From a virus: DNA of 52,541 bases. The notes under the pieces were generated by a model. That model was not told the DNA's origin and did no database searches. It saw nothing but the letters and a program-made list of their open reading frames with translations. Positions 1-9,102 of this stretch are shown here, piece after piece. Each line of letters begins with the position of its first letter. Position 1 is the first letter of the stretch. The stretch spans positions 1 through 52,541 of the IMG/VR virus record IMGVR_UViG_3300049793_000050; one strand, written 5' to 3'. Both the position numbers and the translations under genes were made by a program.

Positions 1-59
1 GCCACGCGCAGATTATTTCCCCTTTTTCAGCAAGATTCAGCAGCAAATCGAGGTGCCAG

Positions 60-407
60 ATGGCAGGAGTCAAAGGAAAATCAGGCGGTGCTCGCTCTGG
101 TGCCGGTGGCGCTCGCCCTAATTCTGGCGGTGCTCGGCCTGGTGCTGGGCGGAAGAAAAAACCTAAGACGCCTCCAGCCGAGATCGCGGAATGCGACATG
201 CTCACGCTGCTGCAAGATGTGGCACTCGGGCGGGTTGAGGCAAGTACGGTTCAAGTTCGGGCCGCAATCGCCGCCGTGCAGTACACGCACACGAAGAAAG
301 GCGACGGCGGCAAGGGCGAAGAAAAAGCAGACGCAGCTAAAAAGGCTGGCGCCGGCAAGTTTGGGGCATCTGCGCCGCCGAGGTTGGTAAGCAGCCGTGG
401 TTCCTGA
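60..407 (+). CDS. terS: Terminase small subunit (putative)
   Basis: Probable DNA-recognition subunit of the packaging motor, 115 residues. The N-terminus is a Gly/Ser/Arg-rich low-complexity segment ending in GAGRKKKPK, a pattern common at the start of small terminases of HK97-like phages. It is followed by a short helical segment (about residues 43-80) and a basic Ala/Lys/Gly-rich tail. It overlaps the large terminase by 11 bases, which supports the pairing. The start codon has a GAGGTG ribosome site just upstream. The family is assigned from context and composition rather than a strong motif. Confidence 0.75.
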   Translation: MAGVKGKSGGARSGAGGARPNSGGARPGAGRKKKPKTPPAEIAECDMLTLLQDVALGRVEASTVQVRAAIAAVQYTHTKKGDGGKGEEKADAAKKAGAGKFGASAPPRLVSSRGS

Positions 408-2061
408 GTACAGTACGGCCTGCCTTGATTGGGCCGATAGGATCCGCACCGGAAAATCGATTATCCCGCCTCCGATATTCCCCGAGGAAGCGGCAGCGTC
501 GGTAGCGGTAATGCGCGAATTGCGGATTGTTGATGCCCCCGGCAGTCCGACGATGGGCGAGGCATGCGCCCCTTGGGTCTTTGATCTGGCCAGCGCAATT
601 TTCGGGTCATACGATCCAGAAAGCGGCAGGCGGCTGATCAAAGAAGTGTTTGTATTGGTCAGCAAGAAGAACTCAAAAAGTACCGTTGCCGGCGCCGTGA
701 TGTTGACGGCGCTAACGAGAAATTGGCGCCAATCGGCGCAGTTCGTCATTCTTTCGCCAACCATTGAGGTTGCATCGAATTCATACGCTCCCGCCCGCGA
801 TATGGTCGCCAAGGATGAGGAGCTCGACGCGCTGGTGCATGTGCAGTCGCATGTGAAAACCCTGACTCACAGGGAGAGCAATGCAACCCTCAAGGTTCTG
901 GCTGCTGACAGCAACACGGTTGGCGGGCTTAAGGCGGTCGGCGTCCTGGTTGATGAGTTGCACCTGTTCGGTAAGGTCGCATCTGCCGAGAATATGTTTC
1001 GCGAGGCGTTCGGCGGCCTAGCATCGAGGCCAGAAGGCTTCATTATTTACCTGACCACACAGAGCGACGAGCCGCCTGCTGGCGTGTTTAAGCAGAAGCT
1101 TGACTACGCCAGGGCGGTAAGAGACGGAAAGATTGTTGACCACGGATTCTTGCCAGTCATCTTCGAGCATCCCGACGACATGGTTGCGTCTGGCGAGCAT
1201 CTGCTGCTGGAAAACATGTGGATGACCAACCCAAATATTGGGTATTCGGTAGATCAAGAATTCTTGGAGCGCGAATTTAAGAAGGCGTCACTGGCTGGCG
1301 GCGATTCATTCCGCGGCTTCATGGCGAAGCATGCGAACGTAGAAATCGGCCTAAACCTCCGCTCTGACCGCTGGGCCGGCGCCGACTTCTGGGAGGCGGC
1401 CACGATCCCAGGGGCGAGTCTTGGCCTTGATGATCTGATCGAAAAATCAGAGGTAATTGATATCGGGATTGACGGCGGCGGACTGGATGATTTGCTCGGA
1501 ATCGCGGTTATCGGTCGGTGTGCGGAGACGCGGCGCTGGCTGACATGGACGCATGCATGGGCGCATCCATCCGTGCTTGAGAGGCGCAAAGAAGTCGCGT
1601 CCCGCTTGCTCGACTTCGAAAAAGATGGCGATTTGACGATGGTAAAGCACATTGGCGACGATGTGACGGACGTTGCTGACCTGTGCGCACGCATCGAGGC
1701 ATCTGGCAAGTTAGACCAGATCGGCTGCGACCCGGCGGGCCTTGGCGGCATTCTGGATGCACTGATGGACGCCAAGATACCGGAAGAGAAAATAATCGGT
1801 ATCTCGCAGGGTTGGAAAATGACCGGCGCCATAAAAACGGCCGAGCGCAAGTTAGCCGAGGGCGTGCTGGTGCATGGCGGCCAAAAGATGATGGCATGGT
1901 GCTGCGGGAATGCAAAGGTTGAGCCGCGCGGCAATGCGGTCATCATCACAAAACAGGCGGCAGGGTACGCCAAGATCGATCCGCTGATGGCGATGTTTAA
2001 CGCCGTCTCTTTGATGGCGTTGAATCCTGCAAGCGAAAAATCATTTTGGGAAGCCGCATGA
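397..2061 (+). CDS. terL: Terminase large subunit
   Basis: ATPase and nuclease that packages DNA into the prohead, 554 residues, normal length for the family. The N-terminal ATPase has a Walker A variant SKKNSKS at about residues 89-95 and a Walker B strand VGVLVDE at 181-187. A TTQSDEP segment near 220 fits the coupling motif. The RNase H-like nuclease starts around residue 353 with IDIGIDGGG (Asp359) and has a later acidic CDPAG segment. The start is GTG at 397, overlapping the small subunit gene, consistent with coupled translation. HK97-type Terminase_1 family. Confidence 0.95.
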   Translation: MVPEYSTACLDWADRIRTGKSIIPPPIFPEEAAASVAVMRELRIVDAPGSPTMGEACAPWVFDLASAIFGSYDPESGRRLIKEVFVLVSKKNSKSTVAGAVMLTALTRNWRQSAQFVILSPTIEVASNSYAPARDMVAKDEELDALVHVQSHVKTLTHRESNATLKVLAADSNTVGGLKAVGVLVDELHLFGKVASAENMFREAFGGLASRPEGFIIYLTTQSDEPPAGVFKQKLDYARAVRDGKIVDHGFLPVIFEHPDDMVASGEHLLLENMWMTNPNIGYSVDQEFLEREFKKASLAGGDSFRGFMAKHANVEIGLNLRSDRWAGADFWEAATIPGASLGLDDLIEKSEVIDIGIDGGGLDDLLGIAVIGRCAETRRWLTWTHAWAHPSVLERRKEVASRLLDFEKDGDLTMVKHIGDDVTDVADLCARIEASGKLDQIGCDPAGLGGILDALMDAKIPEEKIIGISQGWKMTGAIKTAERKLAEGVLVHGGQKMMAWCCGNAKVEPRGNAVIITKQAAGYAKIDPLMAMFNAVSLMALNPASEKSFWEAA

Positions 2062-2216
2062 AATTCATTCAATCACATCTGCCGGACGCGCTCATGGTCG
2101 TCGGTGTTGCGGCGATCGCCGGCGGTGCTGGGCTCATTTACGCACCAGCCGGGTGGATTGTCGGCGGCGCTTTCGCCCTTGCTGCCGGCGTCATGGCTGC
2201 GCGGGCTGGCAAATAA
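2058..2216 (+). CDS. Small membrane protein between terminase and portal
   Basis: A 52-residue frame starting ATG at 2058 that overlaps the terminase stop by four bases (ATGA). It ends TAA at 2214-2216, sharing one base with the portal start (TAATG). Two hydrophobic segments rich in Ala, Gly and Val (about residues 11-28 and 31-49) predict a two-helix membrane peptide. Tight overlaps on both sides argue that it is translated. Its function is unknown. Confidence 0.6.
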   Translation: MKFIQSHLPDALMVVGVAAIAGGAGLIYAPAGWIVGGAFALAAGVMAARAGK

Positions 2217-3466
2217 TGGGATTTCTTGCCGACGCCTTTTCGCGTAAGTCGCTGGGGCCGATGGATATCTTCCGCGAGATGCTTGGCCGCAGTCGCTCGG
2301 CCGGCGGCAAAGTGGTCAGCGTCAAGACGGCGCTTGAAGTGGCGGCGGTTTTTGCCTGCCTGCGCGTCAGGGCTAATGGCGTAGCGCAGGTTCCTTTGAA
2401 GCTAATGCGCGAGAGTGCAGATGGAAAGAGCCGGTTACCGGCTAAGGATCACCCGCTGTACAACATTCTCGAATGCCGTCCAAACGACTGGCAAACCAGC
2501 TTCGAATACCGCGAAATGATGATGTTGCACATCGGTTTATGCAATGAGCACTTCTCATTCATCAACCGATCGAACCGCTCCGGCATCATGGAATTGATCC
2601 CGTTCGAGCCTGGTTGCGTGACCGTGAAGCGCGCCGACGATTATTCCTTGACCTACGATGTGGCTGCACAAAACGGGAGTGCTCAAACTTTCCCGGCAAA
2701 GGCAATTTGGCATGTGCGCGGCCCATCTTGGAACTCATGGTCTGGCATTCCAGCAGTACAAATTGCGCGCGAAGCGATTGGGCTATCAATTGCGGCCGAA
2801 GAGCAGCAGGCGCGCATGCAGAAAAATGGAGTGCGCTCATCAGGCGTCTACTCGGTGGAAGGTACGCTCGGAGACGGTCAATATAAAGCGCTGAGAAAGT
2901 GGATCGACGACGAGATGGGCGGCGTCGAGAATGCTGGCAAGGCGATGATATTAGATCGCGGCGCGAAGTGGCTCAATAACAGTATGACCGGGATTGACGC
3001 GCAGACAATGGACATACGCCGATTCCAAGTTGAAGAAATGTGCCGCGCGCTCGGCGTGAATCCGATTATGGTTTTTGCTGAGAGTAAAAATACGACCTAC
3101 GCCAGCGCCGAGCAGATGTTCCTCGCACATGTTGTCCACACCGTCGCGCCTGATTACGCGCGCATCGAACAGTCGATCAACGCTAATTTGTTGACCGACG
3201 CCGACCGTAAAGATGGGTTATACGCAAATTTCGTGGAAGAGGGATTGTTGCGCGGTTCGATGGTGGAAACCAAAGATACGCTGCTCGGTTATACGAACGG
3301 CGGGCTGATGACGCCAAACGAAGCGCGCGCCAAGCTCGACATGAACCCGGATGCGGATCCGGCCAGCGACAAATTGAGAATACCGGCAAATATCACCGGC
3401 ACCGTGCCACCCGTTACACCTATTCCCGGCGCTGCGCCGAACGACATACCGAAAGGAACGCCATGA
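2216..3466 (+). CDS. Portal protein, HK97 family
   Basis: Dodecameric portal through which DNA enters and leaves the capsid and to which head-completion proteins bind; 416 residues. The start chosen is ATG at 2216 (MGFLADAF), which abuts the preceding stop. The longer upstream frame translates to Arg/Cys-rich sequence that does not look coding. HK97-type portal features include VFACLRVRANGVAQVPLKL near residues 45-63 and IRRFQVEEMCRALGVNP in the C-terminal third. The end overlaps the protease start by four bases. The last ~30 residues are Pro/Thr-rich and probably disordered. Confidence 0.95.
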   Translation: MGFLADAFSRKSLGPMDIFREMLGRSRSAGGKVVSVKTALEVAAVFACLRVRANGVAQVPLKLMRESADGKSRLPAKDHPLYNILECRPNDWQTSFEYREMMMLHIGLCNEHFSFINRSNRSGIMELIPFEPGCVTVKRADDYSLTYDVAAQNGSAQTFPAKAIWHVRGPSWNSWSGIPAVQIAREAIGLSIAAEEQQARMQKNGVRSSGVYSVEGTLGDGQYKALRKWIDDEMGGVENAGKAMILDRGAKWLNNSMTGIDAQTMDIRRFQVEEMCRALGVNPIMVFAESKNTTYASAEQMFLAHVVHTVAPDYARIEQSINANLLTDADRKDGLYANFVEEGLLRGSMVETKDTLLGYTNGGLMTPNEARAKLDMNPDADPASDKLRIPANITGTVPPVTPIPGAAPNDIPKGTP

Positions 3467-4269
3467 ACCCATTAAAAACCATCGCCAAGTCCGACACTGA
3501 GCTTCGCGTCGGGAACTATCTCGTTTTGTTCGGTGGGCGCGACCTGGCCGGCGAATTCTTCACCAAAAGCACGCGCTTCGAGTCGAACTACACCGACCTT
3601 GGCATGCTGTACGAGGATTTCGAGCACGGAATGGATGCTGATGGCGCCGGCAACGACTCAAATAATGTGCTCGGCATCGTTGACTGGAAGTCGGCAAAGG
3701 TTGATGAGAACGGTATTTTCGTCGAGCGCATCCTGAATCGGCGCGCTGAGTACATGCAATACCTCATGCCGCTGATTGATATGGGCGTTATGGGTACGTC
3801 GAGCGAGGCAATCGGCGGCGGCGTGCGCAAGAAGAGCAATGGCGAAATCGTTGAATGGCCTTTGATGCGCGATTCACTCACCGTGACGCCGATGGAGCCG
3901 CGCATGGTCAGCTCAAATATTCTCACTGCAGCGAAGGCGCTGGTCGATATTTTCCCGCACTCGAAATCACTGAACTTTCTGGCCAATCGGTCCGAAACCA
4001 GCACCGAAACCATTAAATCCATCGCCTCGATGGGTGACATGGAGGACTACCTGCGCGACGCAGGCGGTCTAAGCCGCACCGAAGCAAAAGCAATACTGTC
4101 GCAAATGAAGTCGCTGGGCCGGCGTGACGCCGATGCCGGCGGAATGCAGGAAATCGCGGACGCCTTGAAACGCCGAAGCGAACGAAGCCTTAGCCAGCGT
4201 GATGCTGATGAGGGTATGCAGCGAATTGCCGCGGCATTGAAGCGCCGCAGCGAAATCTTGACCGCATAG
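3463..4269 (+). CDS. Prohead maturation protease
   Basis: Serine protease of the herpesvirus-assemblin/HK97 prohead fold that removes the scaffold-like delta domain of the capsid protein; 268 residues. A catalytic His is likely in FEHG (His55) and the nucleophile in GTSSEAI (Ser113 or Ser114). The segment SLTVTPMEPRM near 138-148 fits the conserved region that follows in the family. The C-terminal ~80 residues carry an imperfect duplication around the phrase QEIADALKRRSERSLSQRDA. Position between portal and capsid is canonical. Confidence 0.92.
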   Translation: MNPLKTIAKSDTELRVGNYLVLFGGRDLAGEFFTKSTRFESNYTDLGMLYEDFEHGMDADGAGNDSNNVLGIVDWKSAKVDENGIFVERILNRRAEYMQYLMPLIDMGVMGTSSEAIGGGVRKKSNGEIVEWPLMRDSLTVTPMEPRMVSSNILTAAKALVDIFPHSKSLNFLANRSETSTETIKSIASMGDMEDYLRDAGGLSRTEAKAILSQMKSLGRRDADAGGMQEIADALKRRSERSLSQRDADEGMQRIAAALKRRSEILTA

Positions 4270-4300
4270 GTCTCATTCAATCAATCAAAAAGGAATCACC

Positions 4301-5530
4301 ATGGAAATCAAGGATATTGTAGCTCTGATCGAAGATCAGGGCAAGGCGTGGGACGGCCTCAAAAAAGCCAACGACGAGCGCCTTGCGGCAATTGAGTCGA
4401 AGGGCTATGCGCCCGCCGACCTGACTGAAAAAGTCGAAAAGATCAACGCAGAACTCGCTGCCATCGGCAAGCAAATGACCGACGTCGAAAAGAAGGCAAA
4501 TCGGCCACACGCTGGCGAAGGTCGTCGGGATGACACGCCAGAACAAGCCGCATACCGCAAGGCATTCGGCGACTACCTGCGTACAGGTGAAGGCGATTCG
4601 CGCGCGCTGAAGGAGCAGGGCCGCAAGGCGATGAATTCCAACTCGGATCCAGATGGTGGCTATCTCGTATTGCCGGAAATGGACCTAGCCATCGACCGCA
4701 TCGCGCAAACGATGGGCGCCATGCCTCGGCTGGCTGACGTAATCACGATCGGTACACAGAAATGGGAAAAGCTGGTCAAGACTTCCGGCATGGCGATGCG
4801 CCGTGTCGCGAACGGCGGCACTGGTGGCGAAACAACCGAGCCGAAATATGCAAAAGTTGAAATCGAAGTATTCCCGGCCGAAGTCGAGCCATGGGTATTC
4901 AACGAACAACTGGACGATTCGCGCATCAATCTGGAATCCGATCTGTCTGACGAAGCTGCAATCGGCTTTGCCGAGGGTGGAAATTCAGAATTCATCATCG
5001 GCAACGGCGTCGGCTGCGCGCGCGGTATCACCGCTTACACCAACGTGGCGAACTCGGCCTACGCCTGGGGTAGCGTCGGCTTTATCCGGTCCGGCAAGTC
5101 GGCGGCGTTCATGTCGGTCGCTCCATCGGATCGCGTCATCGGATTACAGCATGCGCTGAAGGCGCAATACCGCAATGGCGCTGTATGGTTGACCAACGAT
5201 ACGACCCTGGGTGTGATGCGTCAGATGAAAGACGGCTCCGGATCGTACTACCTGTGGCAGCCGGACCCATCCGCGGCATTCGGCGGCCGCTTCCTCGGCA
5301 GCCCGGTGGAAATCGATGACAACATGCCGAACCTCGGCGCCGGTTCGTACTCGCTCGCCTACGGCAATTTCAAGCGCGCCTACAAGATCGTCAACCGCGC
5401 CGGCACGACTCTGATCCGAGACAACATCACGCTGAAGGGCCAAACAAAGTTCAATTTCCGCCGTCGCTTCGGCGGAGGCATCGTGAATTATGAGGCCTTG
5501 AAGCTCATGAGCTTCACGACCGGATCTTAA
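4301..5530 (+). CDS. Major capsid protein, HK97 fold
   Basis: Forms the icosahedral shell; 409 residues. Residues 1 to about 75 are charged and helical (MEIKDIVALIEDQGKAW onward) and fit the delta/scaffold domain. A likely cleavage region lies near residue 100-110, just before the conserved DPDGGYLVLPE start of the mature fold. The rest contains typical HK97 capsid landmarks such as AEVEPWVFNEQLLD-like sequence and a C-terminal FRRRFGGG segment. A strong ribosome site (AAAAAGGA) precedes the start at 4301. A terminator follows 26 bases after the stop. Confidence 0.95.
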   Translation: MEIKDIVALIEDQGKAWDGLKKANDERLAAIESKGYAPADLTEKVEKINAELAAIGKQMTDVEKKANRPHAGEGRRDDTPEQAAYRKAFGDYLRTGEGDSRALKEQGRKAMNSNSDPDGGYLVLPEMDLAIDRIAQTMGAMPRLADVITIGTQKWEKLVKTSGMAMRRVANGGTGGETTEPKYAKVEIEVFPAEVEPWVFNEQLDDSRINLESDLSDEAAIGFAEGGNSEFIIGNGVGCARGITAYTNVANSAYAWGSVGFIRSGKSAAFMSVAPSDRVIGLQHALKAQYRNGAVWLTNDTTLGVMRQMKDGSGSYYLWQPDPSAAFGGRFLGSPVEIDDNMPNLGAGSYSLAYGNFKRAYKIVNRAGTTLIRDNITLKGQTKFNFRRRFGGGIVNYEALKLMSFTTGS

Positions 5531-5556
5531 GTTCGTCGCTCTCATCCATCCAAAAG

Positions 5557-5581
5557 AAAGCCCGCTCAATGCGGGCTTTTT
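5557..5581 (+). terminator. Intrinsic terminator after capsid gene
   Basis: A nine-base stem AAAGCCCGC pairs with GCGGGCTTT across a TCAAT loop and runs into a T tract. It probably reduces read-through from the highly expressed capsid gene. Confidence 0.85.
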
Positions 5582-5606
5582 CATTTGAATCGAAAGGTAA
5601 TTTGTC

Positions 5607-6038
5607 ATGAATGATTTACACAATAGGATCCGTACCAAGAACGTGGTCACTGCGGCCGCGATCGGGGCCAACGCCACGAAATCCGGCATCGTCATCGATC
5701 GTCAGGGTTACGGCGGCGTCGAATTCGTCGCTGCCTACGGCTCGGTCACGACCACCGGCACGATCGTCACCCTGGTTGTCAAAGAAGGCGATGTCACCGG
5801 CACGATGACCAGCGTCGCAGATGGCGATTTGGGCGGCACTGAAGCACTAGCTAGTTTGCTGGCAGCCACGCCACGCACCGCCGGCACCACCAAAGAAGTA
5901 ACGAAGCGCGTCGGCTACAAGGGCAACAAGCGCTATGTCACGGTTGACGCCGTTCAGTCTGGCGTGACTTCGGTCGGTTGTGTCTCGGTCACGGCGCTGC
6001 TGCACAGCCCGTATAACTCGCCACAAACCAACCCGTAA
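5607..6038 (+). CDS. Putative capsid decoration / head-associated protein
   Basis: A 143-residue protein placed directly after the capsid gene behind its own ribosome site (GAAAGG). It is Gly/Thr/Val-rich with predicted beta structure throughout (GVEFVAAYGSVTTTGTIVTL, then VGYKGNKRYVTVDAV). It has no transmembrane segment and no catalytic motif. Homologous-looking small beta proteins in this position in other phages are head-associated, often decoration proteins. The role is inferred from position and composition only. Confidence 0.55.
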   Translation: MNDLHNRIRTKNVVTAAAIGANATKSGIVIDRQGYGGVEFVAAYGSVTTTGTIVTLVVKEGDVTGTMTSVADGDLGGTEALASLLAATPRTAGTTKEVTKRVGYKGNKRYVTVDAVQSGVTSVGCVSVTALLHSPYNSPQTNP

Positions 6039-6121
6039 TTCAGTCACGGCCGGCAGCTTACCATGCCGGCGCCGGATCCGTAACCGGCACCAATTCAACC
6101 CTCTGGTAAGAGAGAACATAA

Positions 6122-7543
6122 ATGAGCTTAAATTCAGGCGAACGCCAAGTATCCCCGAGTATTCACGGCATCAGGCGCGATCACGTCGCACGGTACGAAT
6201 GGGCGGCAAAGCAACTGCCGCATTGGTGCGGCGAACGCATCCCTTATTACATAGAAAGCACGCCAGATATACAGCGAAGGTTTGAGCGAAAAACAAACTG
6301 CAAGGTAATCGACTTTGCTTGCGGCATCGGCTACGGCGCGCGGATTTTGGCTGATGCCGGTCATTCCGCGCATGGCTTCGACATTGACGCCGAAGCGATC
6401 ACCTACGCGAACGAGCATTATCGAAGCCAGAACGGGAGAACTGATTTTTCAATCGGCAACGGCAACGCCCCCGGCGAGCTCGGAGAATACGACGCCGCGA
6501 TCAGTTTTGAGACGATCGAGCACATTGAAGACCCGCGACCGCTATTAATAGCGCTGCGCAAGTCGGCGCCGGTGCTGATTGCCAGCGTGCCGAATGAAGA
6601 TGTGATGCCATGGCAGCGCGCGGATGGCGCGACTACGGCATTTCACTTTCGGCACTACACGAAACGTGAATTTAACGACCTACTAACGGAATGCGGATGG
6701 CATGTGACCGGATGGCACGGGCAGGCAGGGCCGGAATCCGAAGTGGAGCTCGATATGCCTGGGCGCACGCTGATTGCCGTGTGCGAGCGCGGCGAATTGC
6801 CAAAGCAGGAAGATATTCCGCAAGAGCGTCACATTGCCATTCTCGGCCTCGGCCCATCGCTGGACCAATATCTGGAAATCACCAAGCGCCGCGGCGGACG
6901 GTCGAATTTCTGCGATGAGACATGGGCGATCAATGCGCTCGGCGACGTGTTCGCCTGCGACTTGGTATTCCACATGGACGATATCCGGATTCAGGAAATC
7001 AGGACCGAGGCCGCGCCAGCATCGAACATCGCGGCGATGGTGCGCTGGATAAAAACCAGCCCCGTCCCTGTTGTAACCAGCCGCATACATCCGAACTATC
7101 CAGCACTGGTCGAATTCCCGCTTGAGGACGTGCTGAACAATCTCGGCCATGATTATTTCAACAGCACGGCCGCCTATGCGATCGCATTCGCAATCCATAC
7201 GCGGGCGACTGAAATCAGCATTTTCGGCATGGATTTCAGCTACCCGAATGTACATGACGCTGAGAAGGGGCGGGCCTGCGTCGAATTCTGGCTCGGGCAG
7301 GCGCACGCCAGAGGCATCAAGTTGAACATGCCGAAAAACACAACGCTGATGGATGCCATGTATCCGAGAGCGTCGAGACTATACGGTTACGACACGCTCG
7401 ACGTAGCATTTAACCTGCAGGCAGACGGGACCGTAAAGTTGGGATTCAATCCACGCGAAACACTGCCGACCGCAGAGCAGATCGAGCGCAATTACGACCA
7501 TTCAGCGCCCATCGAAAAACAGCACCAAACCATGAAAGATTGA
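6122..7543 (+). CDS. SAM methyltransferase fused to 'morphogenetic protein' (DUF115-like) domain
   Basis: A 473-residue two-domain protein. Residues about 55-225 are a class I SAM-dependent methyltransferase with motif I VIDFACGIGYG (62-72), an acidic GFDID after strand 2 (85-89) and a FETIEHIED motif (129-137). Residues about 235-450 begin HIAILGLGPSLDQY and contain INALGDVF, VFHMDDIR and ISIFGMDFSYP. This resembles the phage 'morphogenetic (norphogenetic)' proteins and, more remotely, DUF115/MptE-like Rossmann enzymes that act on sugars or nucleotides. It sits inside the head module behind a GAGAGAAC ribosome site. Substrate unknown; a role in modifying a virion or cell-surface component is inference. 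Confidence 0.65.
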   Translation: MSLNSGERQVSPSIHGIRRDHVARYEWAAKQLPHWCGERIPYYIESTPDIQRRFERKTNCKVIDFACGIGYGARILADAGHSAHGFDIDAEAITYANEHYRSQNGRTDFSIGNGNAPGELGEYDAAISFETIEHIEDPRPLLIALRKSAPVLIASVPNEDVMPWQRADGATTAFHFRHYTKREFNDLLTECGWHVTGWHGQAGPESEVELDMPGRTLIAVCERGELPKQEDIPQERHIAILGLGPSLDQYLEITKRRGGRSNFCDETWAINALGDVFACDLVFHMDDIRIQEIRTEAAPASNIAAMVRWIKTSPVPVVTSRIHPNYPALVEFPLEDVLNNLGHDYFNSTAAYAIAFAIHTRATEISIFGMDFSYPNVHDAEKGRACVEFWLGQAHARGIKLNMPKNTTLMDAMYPRASRLYGYDTLDVAFNLQADGTVKLGFNPRETLPTAEQIERNYDHSAPIEKQHQTMKD

Positions 7544-7544
7544 C

Positions 7545-7913
7545 ATGACAGGCAAAGTGCATGAAGGAATGTTCGGCGACTCGCTGGAGGTGGAAAGCGG
7601 CGGCGTCATCGAGATTAAGGCCGGTGGCCGCATCAATGTCGAAAGCGGCGGCGTATTGAATCTGGCATCCGGCGCGGTCATTAAGTCGGATGGCGCGCAG
7701 GGCGCCGCTCTAACCGCGCAACTGACTGCTATCACGCATACAGCGCCCAGCGGACCGGACTATGCGTTGCAAAATCTCGTGCAAAACACAGGCTTCGGCT
7801 TTGCAACGGCAGATGAAGGCAACAGCGTTTTGAAGGTGATCGCCAATCTACAAGTACGGCTCGCGGAGGCTGAGGCGCGCCTTGAAGCATCCGGCCTTAT
7901 TGTGGCGAACTGA
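7545..7913 (+). CDS. Head-fibre-like structural protein
   Basis: A 122-residue protein with a short beta-solenoid-like repeat near the N-terminus: SLEVESGGVIEIKAGGRIN followed by VESGGVLNLASGAVIKSDG, giving a pattern of alternating Val/Ile and Gly. The C-terminal ~30 residues (VLKVIANLQVRLAEAEARLE) predict a coiled coil, probably for trimerisation. This architecture matches small trimeric head fibres or decoration spikes. Its position between capsid and connector genes agrees. Weak family evidence; structural role likely. Confidence 0.5.
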   Translation: MTGKVHEGMFGDSLEVESGGVIEIKAGGRINVESGGVLNLASGAVIKSDGAQGAALTAQLTAITHTAPSGPDYALQNLVQNTGFGFATADEGNSVLKVIANLQVRLAEAEARLEASGLIVAN

Positions 7914-7915
7914 TT

Positions 7916-8134
7916 ATGCTACATCACATCATCATTGACTTCCCGGGAAGTCAAGACGGCAGAATCACAGAGAGTTTCTACGCTGGTACGACGGTTGAAT
8001 TGTCTGACTATTTGGCCGCAATCGTGGTGCCGGCCGGGTGGGCGCGTCCAGTCAGCGCGACCATTGATGTCGAAAGTAAGCCGATGGCGGAACAACCAGC
8101 TGTGACAACCATGAAACGCGGCAAGGCAAAATGA
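7916..8134 (+). CDS. Small phage protein of the head module, unknown function
   Basis: A 72-residue protein beginning MLHHIIIDFPGSQDG. The N-terminal two thirds predict a small beta domain and the C-terminus is basic and probably flexible. It starts two bases after the preceding stop and overlaps the connector gene by four bases (ATGA), so it is part of the translationally coupled head operon. No motif recognised. Confidence 0.55.
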   Translation: MLHHIIIDFPGSQDGRITESFYAGTTVELSDYLAAIVVPAGWARPVSATIDVESKPMAEQPAVTTMKRGKAK

Positions 8135-9102
8135 CTATCGTTGTCTACGCCGGCCCGGCCACGGAGCCGCTGACAGTTGCCGAGGCAATGGCCCATTGCC
8201 GCATCGATTCAAGTAATCAGGAGCCGGCACCTGGCGTCGTCACTGCGGCGCTTGCGTCTCCCGCGGTTGCTGGGAGCGTTAACAACGGCGCGCATCGCTA
8301 TTTGGGTGTATTCCGCAATGCGGACGGACATACGCAGGCTGGTACGATCTCGGCAGCGGTGACGGTGGCGGCGAATGGGGCAAACGGAAAGATCGAACTT
8401 ACCGCATTGCCGGTCGGCGGTTCCCTGATGACATACCTGGACATTTACCGCACGGCAGCGGGCGGATCGACCTACCTATTTTTGGCCGCTCTCACCAACG
8501 GCACGGCTACCTACACAGATAATATCGCCGATGCCAGCTTGGGTGCCGAGGCTCCCGCTACGAACACCACAAGCGACCCGCTGCTTGGCCTGCTGATCGC
8601 TTCCGCGCGCGCGGCTGCCGAGACGGAGCTGCACCGCTCCTTGGTGACGCAGACGCGCGACATGTATCTGGACGAATTCCCGAACGACTGGATTTATGGT
8701 GCAACGTTCGACTGCAAAGGCAGCGCAATATTACTGCCGCCGCTGCAATCTGTGACCAGCATCACCTATGTCGATACGAATGGCACCACGCAGACCCTGG
8801 CGGCCGATCAGTACTTGGTCGATGCCAAGAGCCAGCCCGCTCGGATAACACCCACTTACGGCCTGACATGGCCATCAACGCGGAAGCAGAACAACGCCAT
8901 CACGATTAGGTTTGTTGATGGGTATGGCGCGGCCGCCGCAGTACCACAATGCATAAAGAACTGGATGCTGGTCCGCATCAAAACGCTGTGGGACAACCGA
9001 GAACAAATCGTGGTCGGGCCTACTGGCATGGTGCAGATTCCGCCATCGTTCATCGATTCGCTGCTGGACAGCGAGCGAGTCTACGGCAGGCTGTTTGCAT
9101 GA
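8131..9102 (+). CDS. Head-tail connector (gp6-like) with inserted Ig-like domain
   Basis: HK97 gp6-type adaptor that docks under the portal; 323 residues, much longer than the usual ~100-200. The family start EPLTVAEAMAHCRIDSS lies at residues 12-28. The expected continuation of the helical core, DPLLGLLIASARAAAETEL, appears only at residue 149. The ~120 residues between them are Gly/Ala/Thr-rich beta sequence (SVNNGAHRYLGVFRNADG, LDIYRTAAGGSTYLFLA) typical of phage Ig/Fn3-like decoration domains. The C-terminal part (VRIKTLWDNREQI) is again typical of gp6-like proteins. Confidence 0.85.
   Translation: MTIVVYAGPATEPLTVAEAMAHCRIDSSNQEPAPGVVTAALASPAVAGSVNNGAHRYLGVFRNADGHTQAGTISAAVTVAANGANGKIELTALPVGGSLMTYLDIYRTAAGGSTYLFLAALTNGTATYTDNIADASLGAEAPATNTTSDPLLGLLIASARAAAETELHRSLVTQTRDMYLDEFPNDWIYGATFDCKGSAILLPPLQSVTSITYVDTNGTTQTLAADQYLVDAKSQPARITPTYGLTWPSTRKQNNAITIRFVDGYGAAAAVPQCIKNWMLVRIKTLWDNREQIVVGPTGMVQIPPSFIDSLLDSERVYGRLFA

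Noticed and set aside
81-812. Long leftward open frame opposite both terminase genes
   Set aside because: It runs antisense to strongly supported genes, has no ribosome site or family motif, and its composition (Arg/Pro/Ser/Ala) is that of a high-GC shadow frame.
2153-2215. Longer N-terminus for the portal protein
   Set aside because: The extra 21 residues are Arg/Cys-rich, overlap the small membrane protein in another frame, and ATG 2216 gives the expected portal start.
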